A DNA stretch of 64,000 bases from Streptomyces litmocidini (GTDB lineage Bacteria > Actinomycetota > Actinomycetes > Streptomycetales > Streptomycetaceae): positions 310,001 through 374,000 of the forward strand of contig NZ_BMTQ01000005.1 of assembly GCF_014649755.1 (NCBI RefSeq). The letters run 5' to 3'. The stretch's first letter is position 1, and every line of letters begins with the position of its first letter. Below the pieces are notes generated by a model. That model did no database searches and was not told the origin of the DNA. It saw only the letters and a list, made by a program, of their open reading frames with translations. The position numbers and the translations under genes were made by a program. Shown here piece after piece: positions 29,269 through 36,904 of this stretch.

Positions 29269-30620
29269 TGAGTGGCGCCGCCGTGCCGGACGGACAGCGG
29301 GGCGACGAGGACGACCGGGGCGGGCTGCGGGCCGCCTTCGGCGGTCTCACCACCCGCGGCCGCTCCTTCCTCGCCGCCGGGGTGGCCGCCGCCGCCTGCG
29401 CGTACGTCCTCGGCCAGGCCGACCTGCTGCGCGTCGGACTGCTGCTCGCCGCCCTCCCGCTGATCTGCGTCCTCGCGCTGCACCGGACCCGCTACCGGGT
29501 CGCCACCGCCCGCCGGCTCACCCCCCAGCGGGCGGAGGCCGGTACCGAGGCGCGGGTCCAGCTCCGGATGGAGAACGTCTCCAAACTCCCCACCGGCCTC
29601 CTGATGCTCCAGGACCACGTGCCGTACGTGCTGGGGCCCCGCCCCCGCTTCGTCCTCGACCGGGTCGAGGCCGGCGGACGGCGCGAGGTGTCCTACCGGG
29701 TCCGCTCCGACCTGCGCGGCCGCTTCCCGCTGGGCCCCCTCCAGCTGCGGCTCGACGACCCCTTCGGGATGTGCGAGCTGACCCGTTCCTTCAGCGCGTA
29801 CGACACCCTCACCGTCGTGCCCCGGACCGAGGCCCTCCCGCCGGTGAAGCTCTTCGGCGAGGCCTCGGGGTACGGGGACGGGCAGTCGCGCTCCCTCGCG
29901 CTCGCCGGCGACGACGACGTCCTCCCGCGCGCCTACCGCCACGGCGACGACCTGCGCCGGGTCCACTGGCGCTCCACCGCCCGCTACGGCGAGCTGATGG
30001 TCCGCCGCGAGGAACTGCCCCAGCGGGCCCGCTGCACCGTCCTCCTCGACACCCGCCGGATCGCCTTCCAGGGCGCCGGCCCCGACTCCGCCTTCGAATG
30101 GGCGGTCTCCGGCACCGCCTCCGCGCTCGTCCACATGCTGGAGCGCGGCTACGCCGTCCGGCTGCTCACCGACACCGGCAGCGCGATCCCCGGCGAGGGG
30201 GCCGAGGGCTTCGCCGGCTCGGCGCAGGACTCCGCCGAGGCCGCCGGGCTGATGATGGACACCCTCGCGGTCGTCGACCACTCCGAGGGAGCCGGACTCT
30301 CCCGCGCCTCCGACGTGCTGCGAGGCGGCGACGGACTGCTCATCGCCTTCCTCGGCGACCTCGACGAGGAGCAGGCCGCCCTCACCGCCCGGATGCGCGG
30401 GCGGACCGGCGCGGCCGTCGCCTTCGTCCTGGACTCCGACGCCTGGCTCACCGGCGGCACGGCCGCCGGAGCCGTCGAGGACCGGGTGCGGCAACTGCGG
30501 GAAGCGGGCTGGACGGCGCTCGCCGTACCGCCCGGCGCCTCGCTCGCCGACCTGTGGCAGCAGGCGGCCGGGCTCCGTCCGGAGACCACCGCCGCCGACA
30601 CCTACGGAGGATGGTCATGA
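29268..30620 (+). CDS. DUF58 protein, MoxR partner
   Basis: The protein has 450 residues. Two hydrophobic segments near the N-terminus (about 25-70) are followed by an extracytoplasmic stretch and the DUF58 core with DDLRRVHWRSTARYGELMVR. The later part resembles a von Willebrand A fold. It is thought to be the target-binding partner of MoxR ATPases. The operon order MoxR, DUF58, transglutaminase-like membrane protein is conserved in actinobacteria and Pseudomonas. The physiological client is unknown. Confidence 0.88.
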
Positions 30621-32965
30621 GCGGCCGCACACGGCTGACGCTCGCTTCCTGGGGCGCCACCCTGATGGCGGCCGGGGCGCTGCTCCCCCTGGTGAAGCCG
30701 GCGACCTGGATCTTCACGGCGGCCCTCGTCCTCGCCCTGGTGAGCGGCGTCGGCACGCTCGCACGGCGGGTGCCGCTGGCCCGGCCGCTGACCCTCCTCG
30801 CCCAGACCGCCACCGTGCTCCTCGCGCTGACCCTGTTCTTCGCCCGCGAGCAGGCCGTCCTCTGGTTCCTCCCCGGCCCCGAGGCCCTCGCGCACGCCGT
30901 CGAGCTGTTCCGGGCGGGCGCCGAGGACGTCGGCCGGTACGCGATCCCCGCGCCCGACACCGAGGGCATCCGGCTCATGCTGGTCGGCGGCGTCGTCGCG
31001 ATAGGGCTCCTGGTGGACGCCCTCGCGGTCACCTTCCGCAAGGCCGCCCCGGCCGGCCTGCCGCTGCTCGCCCTGTACTCGGTGGCCGCCGGGCTCTCCG
31101 GCGGCGGCGCGGGCTGGCTCTGGTTCCTCCTCGCGGCCTCCGGCTATCTGCTGCTGCTCCTCGCCGAGGGCCGTGACCGGCTCTCCCAGTGGGGGCGGGT
31201 CTTCGGTGCCCAGCGCTCCGGGCGCCCCGGTTCGGCCGCCGGCGGCCCCGCCTTCGCCCCGGCCCGCACCGGCCGCCGGATCGGCGCCGTCGCCATGGGC
31301 GTGGCGCTGGTGGCACCGCTCGCGCTGCCGGGCTTCTCCGGCGGGCTCTTCGGCGGCGACGGCGAGGGGAACGGAGGCCCCGGCAAGGGCGGCACGATCT
31401 CCGCCGTGAACCCGCTGGTCTCCCTCCAGAACAATCTGCGCCAGCCGGAGGACCGGGAGGTCATCCGCTACCGGACCAACGCCCGCGACATCAGCGGCAT
31501 GTACCTGCGGCTCGTCGCGCTCGACCAGTTCGACGGCACCTCGTGGAAGTCCTCGGTCCGCCCGATCGAGGACGTGCCGGGGCAGCTGCCCTGGCCGGAC
31601 GGCCTCTCCCAGAGCGTCAAGATCACCGAGGTGACCGGCAACTTCGTCGCCTCCGACGCGTACGAGCAGAAGTGGCTGCCCATGCCGTACCCCGCCGGCC
31701 GGGTCGACATCGAGGGCCGCTGGCGGTACGAGCCGGCCGGCCGGATGCTCGTCGGCGACGACAAGCAGACCACCAAGGGCGTCCGCTACCAGGTCGCCAG
31801 CCTGGACGTGCAGCCGACGGCCCAGCAACTGGCCGGCGCCGGGCCCGCCCCGGAGAAGCTGCGCCGCGAGTACACCAAGGTGCCCACCGCGCTGCCCGCC
31901 GACGTGCGGGCGACGGCCCTGTCGGTCACCAAGGGCGCGCGCGACGACTACGAGCGGGCCGTGAAGCTGCAGGACTGGTTCGCCCGTGACGGCGGCTTCC
32001 GCTACGACGTCGACGTGGACTCCGGCACCGGTGCGCAGGCGATCTCCCGCTTCCTGAAGGACAAGGAGGGCTTCTGCATCCACTTCTCCTTCTCCATGGC
32101 GGCGATGGCCCGCTCGCTCGGCATCCCGGCCCGCGTGGCCGTGGGCTTCATGCCGGGCACGCCCCAGACCGACGGCTCGGTCTCCGTCGGCATCCGGGAC
32201 GCCCACGCCTGGCCCGAGCTGTACTTCCAGGGCACCGGGTGGACCCGGTTCGAACCGACCCCCTCACGGGGCTCCACCCCCTCGTACACCCGGGAGACCA
32301 CGCCCTCGGGCACGGCCACCGGGCCCGCGCAGCCGCAGCAGAGCGCCTCGGCGCAGCCGTCCGCCGCGCCGAGCGCCACGGCGGGCTGCACCCCGCAGGA
32401 CCGGAAGCTCGGCGACTGCGGTCCGGACGAGGCGGTGGCCGGGGCGACCCCGGGCGGTTCGGGCCCCGACCCCCTGACGGTGACGCTGCTGTCCCTGGCG
32501 GCCGCACTCCTCCTCTCCCTCCCCCTCCTCCCGCTGCTCTGGCGGAACCGGGTCCGGGCCCGCCGGCTCGGCTCGGACACGCTCGCGGTCTGGGAGGAGA
32601 TCAACGACACCGCCTGGGACCACGGGGTCGAGCCCGACGACTCGCTGACGCCCCGGAAGGCGGCGGCGCGGATCGTGCGCCTCGGTGAGCTGGGGGGCGA
32701 GTCCGCGGACGCGGTGCACCGGGTGGCGCGGGCGGTGGAGGAGGCGCTGTACGCGCCCCGGCCGCGGCCCGTCGCGGGCCTGGCCGCCGAGGCCGGGCGG
32801 GTCCGGGCCGGGTTCCACGCGGGCGCCGACCGGCGCGGGCGGCTCCGCGCCCTCCTGGCGCCCCGCTCGGGCGCCCGCCTCCGCTGGACCGCCGCGTCCC
32901 GCTGGTCCGCCGCGACGGCCCGCTGGTCGTCCCTCTTCCGCCGGAGGGCCCACGAGGCGAACTGA
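30617..32965 (+). CDS. TgpA-like membrane transglutaminase (DUF3488/transglutaminase/DUF4129)
   Basis: The protein has 782 residues. The N-terminal part (to about 250) has about six membrane helices. An extracytoplasmic transglutaminase-like domain follows, with Cys487 in GFCIHFSFS and His530 in RDAHAWPEL, then FEPTPSRG. A Thr/Ser/Pro/Gln-rich linker, one more membrane helix (about 620-640) and a cytoplasmic DUF4129-like tail complete it. The reaction could be transamidation or peptidase-like and is not established in Streptomyces. The ATG at 30617 overlaps the DUF58 stop as ATGA, with GGAGG 6 nt upstream. Confidence 0.88.
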   Translation: MSGRTRLTLASWGATLMAAGALLPLVKPATWIFTAALVLALVSGVGTLARRVPLARPLTLLAQTATVLLALTLFFAREQAVLWFLPGPEALAHAVELFRAGAEDVGRYAIPAPDTEGIRLMLVGGVVAIGLLVDALAVTFRKAAPAGLPLLALYSVAAGLSGGGAGWLWFLLAASGYLLLLLAEGRDRLSQWGRVFGAQRSGRPGSAAGGPAFAPARTGRRIGAVAMGVALVAPLALPGFSGGLFGGDGEGNGGPGKGGTISAVNPLVSLQNNLRQPEDREVIRYRTNARDISGMYLRLVALDQFDGTSWKSSVRPIEDVPGQLPWPDGLSQSVKITEVTGNFVASDAYEQKWLPMPYPAGRVDIEGRWRYEPAGRMLVGDDKQTTKGVRYQVASLDVQPTAQQLAGAGPAPEKLRREYTKVPTALPADVRATALSVTKGARDDYERAVKLQDWFARDGGFRYDVDVDSGTGAQAISRFLKDKEGFCIHFSFSMAAMARSLGIPARVAVGFMPGTPQTDGSVSVGIRDAHAWPELYFQGTGWTRFEPTPSRGSTPSYTRETTPSGTATGPAQPQQSASAQPSAAPSATAGCTPQDRKLGDCGPDEAVAGATPGGSGPDPLTVTLLSLAAALLLSLPLLPLLWRNRVRARRLGSDTLAVWEEINDTAWDHGVEPDDSLTPRKAAARIVRLGELGGESADAVHRVARAVEEALYAPRPRPVAGLAAEAGRVRAGFHAGADRRGRLRALLAPRSGARLRWTAASRWSAATARWSSLFRRRAHEAN

Positions 32966-32999
32966 GGGCACCGCCCCGGACGCCACCCTCGTCGCGGAC

Positions 33000-33530
33000 G
33001 CCCCCGGGGCGGCGCCCGTCCCCGCGCCCCCACCGGTGTGGGTTGCGCTCACGGGGCGGCGCCCGCCCCGCGCCCCGTCGCGGGCTGCGCCCGCGGGGGC
33101 GGTGCCCCCCCGTTGTGGGCAGTCGTTCCGCTGGGGCGAAGGGGGTCCCCCCTGCTCGAGCGGAGTCGAGAGCTCGGGGGAGGGTGGGCACAACGGGACG
33201 GTGCCCCTGCCGGCGCCCGAGGCTGCTGCGCCTTGACCCGCACCGGCAGGTACGGCGCACACGGGTGCGGGTTCAGGCCCGGAACGCGGAGGCGCCGCTG
33301 AGGGGCGCCGTCCCGTGTGCCCACCCGTCCCGCCCTGCGGGACGATTGCCCACACGGCGGGTGGGCGGGGGCATAGCCCAGCAGGGCGCGGGCCCACACG
33401 GCGGGTGGGCCGGGGCAACGCCCAGCAGGGCGCGGGCCCACACGGAGGTGCGGGAGGAGCGCCGCCCAGCAGGGCGCGGGCCCCGCGCGGGCAGGGGGAA
33501 GCCGCCCCGCAGGGCGCGGCCCCGCACGGG
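33000..33530. repeat. Intergenic modular inverted-repeat element, copy B
   Basis: It has the same build as copy A. Arm 1 is at 33110-33217 with the extra hairpin module at 33139-33182 (GGGGGTCCCCCC, CTCGAGCGGAGTCGAGAG). The inverted arm 2 is at 33291-33357. A tail at 33358-33500 repeats CCCAGCAGGGCGCGGGCCC about three times with a spacing near 44 bp. The region 32966-33668 holds no credible gene; low-complexity open frames here follow the repeat, not a protein family. Confidence 0.85.
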
Positions 33531-33585
33531 CGAGGGTGGATCGTCAGGTGTGTCGTCCTCGTGGTGCGGGTCCGTGGGACGGGAC

Positions 33586-33631
33586 GAGCCCCGCGAGGGA
33601 GGCGCCCAGGGGCGCCGGCCCTGCGGGGCTC
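33586..33631 (-). terminator. Terminator between the repeat element and the DUF3040 gene
   Basis: Outer arms GAGCCCCGC (33586-33594) and GCGGGGCTC (33623-33631) enclose an inner hairpin of GGCGCC and GGCGCC around CAGG. It lies 38 bp beyond the DUF3040 stop and may work in both directions. Confidence 0.6.
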
Positions 33632-33668
33632 GGTCGTTTAGGGGGGCGGGGCTACCGCTCGGGCGCCG

Positions 33669-34073
33669 TCAGTGGCCGCCGCCCTGCTGCTCGTCACGGC
33701 GGCGCTGCCACCGCTCCTCGATCCGGTTCATCATGGAGCGTCGCTGCCGGGTCTGACGGCCACCGGCCGCCATCCCGCCCCTGGCCCGCTGCTCACCCGG
33801 CTTCGGCGCCTTGCGCCATCCGGTGACCGCCAGGACCGCGCAGCCCAGCATGACGAGGAATCCCACCACGCTGATCCAGATCTGCTGTGCGACCATTCCG
33901 GCCATGAGGAGCGCGATACCCACCAGGAAGCCGACGACTGCCTGGTAGACCCGTCGCCGGGTGTACGTACGCAGTCCGCTTCCCTCGAGCGCTGTCGCGA
34001 ACTTGGGATCTTCGGCGTACAGCGCTCGCTCCATCTGCTCGAGCATTCGCTGCTCGTGCTCCGAGAGCGGCAC
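33669..34073 (-). CDS. DUF3040 membrane protein
   Basis: The protein has 134 residues. The family start PLSEHEQRMLEQMERALYAEDPKFA is recognisable (read in two parts). Two membrane helices follow (about 44-64 and 66-84), then a basic Arg/Gln/Gly-rich C-terminal tail. Function is unknown. The M. tuberculosis counterpart lies in the same wider region near the dcw genes. The GTG start at 34073 has AGGAGG upstream. The 271 bp upstream, to the methyltransferase stop, hold only a small GGGGC-GGA-GCCCC hairpin at 34263-34275. Confidence 0.88.
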   Translation of the reverse strand: MPLSEHEQRMLEQMERALYAEDPKFATALEGSGLRTYTRRRVYQAVVGFLVGIALLMAGMVAQQIWISVVGFLVMLGCAVLAVTGWRKAPKPGEQRARGGMAAGGRQTRQRRSMMNRIEERWQRRRDEQQGGGH

Positions 34074-34344
34074 GGAGTCCTCCTAGTCGTCGGTCGCGGG
34101 GGCGACCGGTTTGCGGCCCTTTCAGGATAGGCAGGGAATCGCCCCCGTGAAACCCGCCCTCAATGCCGAATAGCCAATCCGGGCCGCCATGCGGATCGGT
34201 TGCTGAGGCGTTGATTCCCCAGCCCCTTCCCCGTCATGCCGGATGGTGTCCCCCGATCATACGGGGCGGAGCCCCTCATCGGGCGGGCTGTGGCGTACTC
34301 CATGGAGCGCCCGGCCCGCGCCGCCGTCCGGACGGGCGTTCCGT

Positions 34345-35133
34345 TCAGGCCCGCTTCTCGCCGAGAAGGTGCAGCTGGGTGGCGATGGCCTGGAAGGAGG
34401 GCAGCTCCGCCGCGGCGGCCTCCAGCTTGAGCAGGGCCTCGGCGGCGCCGGGCTCGGTGTCGACGAGGGCGCCGGGGACCAGGTCGGCGAAGACCCGGAC
34501 GCCGTGCACGGCGCCGATCTCGAGTCCGGCCTCGCCGGCGAGCTCGGTGAGCTGCTCGGCGGTGAAGCGCCGGGGCACGGGGTCGCCGGCGCCCCAGCGG
34601 CCGGCGGGGTCGTCGAGCGCGTGCCGGGCCTCGGTGAAGTGGCCGGCGAGGGCGCGGGCGAGAACGGCGCCGCCGACCCCGGCGGCGAGCAGGCTGAGGC
34701 TGCCGTCGGGGCGGAGCGCGGCGGCGGCGTTCCGCACGCCTTCGGCGGGGTCGTCGACGTACTCCAGGACGCCGTGGCAGAGCACGGTGTCGTACTCCTC
34801 GCGCCCGACCACGTCGAAGAGGCCGCGGATGTCGCCCTGGACGCCGGTGACGAGGTCGGCGACGCCGGCCTCGGCGGCCCGGCGCTCCAGCGCGAAGAGC
34901 GCGTCGGGGCTGGGGTCGACGACGGTGACCCGGTGGCCGAGGCGGGCCACCGGCACCGCGAAGTTCCCGGAGCCGCCACCCGTGTCGAGGACGCCGAGGC
35001 TGTCCTTCCCGGTGGCCTCGACCCGACGGTCCAGGGCCTCTTTGAGGACGTCCCAGACGACGGCGGTACGCAGGGAGGCACGCGACGGACGCGACGACGC
35101 CTCTCGACCGAAGACAGGGGAAGGGTCCGGCAC
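34345..35133 (-). CDS. SAM-dependent class I methyltransferase
   Basis: The protein has 262 residues. Motif I LDTGGGSGNFAVPVARLG, motif II VTVVDPSPDAL, and YDTVLCHGVLEYVDDP give a standard Rossmann methyltransferase. The substrate is unknown. The sequence has the look of the Streptomyces family often annotated only as methyltransferase in this locus. The GTG start at 35133 has GAGGAG 9 nt upstream. It is 67 bp downstream of the HEPN gene on the same strand. Confidence 0.85.
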   Translation of the reverse strand: MPDPSPVFGREASSRPSRASLRTAVVWDVLKEALDRRVEATGKDSLGVLDTGGGSGNFAVPVARLGHRVTVVDPSPDALFALERRAAEAGVADLVTGVQGDIRGLFDVVGREEYDTVLCHGVLEYVDDPAEGVRNAAAALRPDGSLSLLAAGVGGAVLARALAGHFTEARHALDDPAGRWGAGDPVPRRFTAEQLTELAGEAGLEIGAVHGVRVFADLVPGALVDTEPGAAEALLKLEAAAAELPSFQAIATQLHLLGEKRA

Positions 35134-35200
35134 GGTTGTTGACTCCTCGGTGACGGGTACGGACGCTCCCCACCCTATGGCCTCGCCCCCGTCTTCCGGA

Positions 35201-35737
35201 TCATCCTCCGGCCTCGTCGGCCCCTGGTCGGCGGGCCGGACCCGGCGCGGAGGGCCAGCCGTCCCCCAGGGCGAGCAGCCGCTCGACCAGGCGCAGGAAG
35301 TGCGCGGCGTCCCTGAGCAGGTCGTCGGCCTCGCGCCGGGTGGCCGCGCCGCTGATGCCGGCCTCGGCGCGGGCCCGGCGCCGGGCGCCGGCGGCGAAGA
35401 GGGCGCTCCATTCGGTCAGCTCGGGGGCGAGATCGGGGAGGAGCTCCCAGGTGCTCCTTATCCGCTGCCGGTGGTGGGGGCGCGCGTCGGGCCTGGCCCG
35501 GGCGGCGAGCACGGCGGCCGCGGCGCGCAGGGCGGCGAGGTGGGCGGTGGCGTACCGCTCGTGGGGGCGGTCGAGGGCGGCCGCCTCGGCGAGTCCGGCG
35601 CGGGACTTGGCGAGGAGGTCGAGGGCGGCGGGCGGGGCGGCGGAGCGGCGCGGGACGGGGTGGATGTCGGACGCGGGTCCCGCCTTCCCGGGGGCGGGTC
35701 GGCGGCGGGGCGCGGCCGCTGCGGAAGGGTCGGCCAT
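35201..35737 (-). CDS. SAV_6107-type HEPN domain protein
   Basis: The protein has 178 residues. An Ala/Pro/Arg-rich N-terminus of about 35 residues is followed by an all-helical domain (LLAKSRAGLAEAAAL, ERYATAHLAALRAAAAVL, and a last helix DDLLRDAAHFLRLVERLL). The pattern fits the SAV_6107-like HEPN family of Streptomyces. The residues R82 and H88 form an R-x5-H motif as in HEPN RNases, but activity is unproven. The ATG start at 35737 has AGGAGG upstream. It is divergent from the TetR-regulated unit. Confidence 0.75.
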   Translation of the reverse strand: MADPSAAAAPRRRPAPGKAGPASDIHPVPRRSAAPPAALDLLAKSRAGLAEAAALDRPHERYATAHLAALRAAAAVLAARARPDARPHHRQRIRSTWELLPDLAPELTEWSALFAAGARRRARAEAGISGAATRREADDLLRDAAHFLRLVERLLALGDGWPSAPGPARRPGADEAGG

Positions 35738-35825
35738 GTCGAGCCTCCTGTCGTCGCGTGACGGCGCTGTGGCCGTATGTGTTCATCGTGTCGCGCCCCA
35801 CTGACAATCACGCTGACCTGTGGTT

Positions 35826-35854
35826 TTGCCTGAAGCCCAACTCGGGGGTAACTT
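35826..35854 (+). promoter_or_regulatory. Promoter of the ATPase-like/YhgE/TetR unit
   Basis: TTGCCT (35826-35831) and TAACTT (35849-35854) are separated by exactly 17 bp. The start point would fall near 35861, inside the operator described next. Confidence 0.6.
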
Positions 35855-35878
35855 TTGAACTGACTGGTCAGTTCAAAA
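35853..35878. promoter_or_regulatory. TetR-type operator
   Basis: The 12-bp arms are perfect: TTTTGAACTGAC at 35853-35864 and GTCAGTTCAAAA at 35867-35878, around a 2-bp centre. It overlaps the end of the -10 box and the expected start point, the classic place for a repressor. The tetR gene at the end of the same unit is the obvious candidate regulator. Confidence 0.8.
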
Positions 35879-35884
35879 AGGGGA

Positions 35885-36904
35885 ATGGGGGGTGAGTCCG
35901 TGGGCACGGAAACCGAGGAACAGCCGCACGGCGCCACCGTCGTCGTGGACGGGTTGGGACTGAAGGGGCCGCGCGGCTGGGTCTTCCGGCAGGTCTCCTT
36001 CCGTGCCGAGCCCGGCGCGCTGGTGGCCATCGAGGGTCCTTCGGGCTCCGGACGCACCTGTCTGCTGCTCGCGCTCACCGGCCGGATGAAGGCCGAGGAG
36101 GGCCACGCGGAGGTCGGCGGACTCCCCCTGCCCCGCAGGATGGCCGCCGTGCGCCGGATCAGCGCGCTCGGCCAGGTCCCGGGCGTCAACGAGCTCGACC
36201 CCGCCTTCACGGTCGCCGAGCACCTGCGCGAGCGGGCCCTGCTCCAGCGCCGCTACGACGGTTCCGTACGGGCGCTCCTGCGCCGCCCCGCCGAGCGGGC
36301 CGCGGCGGCCCGGGCCCGGATCGACGAGGCCGTGAAGGCCGCGGGGCTGGACCTCGACGCCCTGCCGAAGGGCGAGCGGACCTCCGTACGGGACCTGGAG
36401 CGGCTGGAGGCGCTGCGGCTCTCGATCGCCCTCGCCCTGATGGGCCGTCCCCGGCTGCTCGCCGTGGACGACACGGACCTGAAGCTCTCGGACGCCGGGC
36501 GCGCCGAGGCCTGGGCGCTGCTGCGCTCCCTGGCCGCCGCCGGGACCACGGTCCTCGCCGTCTGCAGCGAGGCCCCCGAGGACGCCCTCCGCGTCACGAC
36601 GCTCTCCGGCGAGACCGACGGGACCGGCGAGACCGACGGGACCGGCGAGACCGGCGAGACCGGCGAGACCAGCGAGACCGCCCCGCGGGCCTCCGGGACC
36701 CCGGCTCCCGCCACCACGGAGACCGCCCCCGCGGAGACCGCCGCCGAGGAGACCGGGGCCGAGGCCCGCACCCCGGCGGACACCACCACCGGTGCGGCCG
36801 ACACCGACCGGGCCGCCGTCGGGGAGACGGCCGCCGACGACACCACCGACGCCACGACCGAGGAGGGGGCGGCCGATGCGCTCGCCGAAACTGGCCGCGC
36901 TTGA
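35885..36904 (+). CDS. ABC-type ATPase-like protein with degenerate motifs and Thr/Glu-rich tail
   Basis: The protein has 339 residues. Residues 17-230 have the ABC nucleotide-binding fold, but the key motifs are altered. Walker A reads GPSGSGRT with Arg57 for Lys. No LSGGQ is found (SVRDL at 167-171 sits in its place). Walker B LLAVDD has Asp196 for the catalytic Glu, and the H-loop reads VCSEA with no His. Residues 240-339 are low-complexity, with repeated GETDGT/GET units. It probably binds poorly or does not hydrolyse ATP and may have a structural or regulatory role with the next gene. It overlaps that gene by 29 bp. ATG 35885 has AAGGGG upstream; GTG 35900 is an alternative. Confidence 0.75.
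   Translation: MGGESVGTETEEQPHGATVVVDGLGLKGPRGWVFRQVSFRAEPGALVAIEGPSGSGRTCLLLALTGRMKAEEGHAEVGGLPLPRRMAAVRRISALGQVPGVNELDPAFTVAEHLRERALLQRRYDGSVRALLRRPAERAAAARARIDEAVKAAGLDLDALPKGERTSVRDLERLEALRLSIALALMGRPRLLAVDDTDLKLSDAGRAEAWALLRSLAAAGTTVLAVCSEAPEDALRVTTLSGETDGTGETDGTGETGETGETSETAPRASGTPAPATTETAPAETAAEETGAEARTPADTTTGAADTDRAAVGETAADDTTDATTEEGAADALAETGRA
36608..36680. repeat. 9/18-bp coding repeat in the ATPase-like gene
   Basis: Two copies of an 18-bp unit (GGCGAGACCGACGGGACC) are followed by three or four 9-bp GGCGAGACC units. They encode the GETDGT and GET repeats of the disordered tail. Units are multiples of three, so length change keeps the frame. Confidence 0.8.

Noticed and set aside
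33358..33500. CRISPR-like repeats in copy B
   Set aside because: Units are GC-rich, imperfect and tandem, there are no unique spacers of constant length, and no cas genes are near.
34263..34275. Small GGGGC-GGA-GCCCC hairpin after the methyltransferase gene
   Set aside because: Stem of 5 bp with a 3-base loop, too small to call a terminator in DNA of this GC content.
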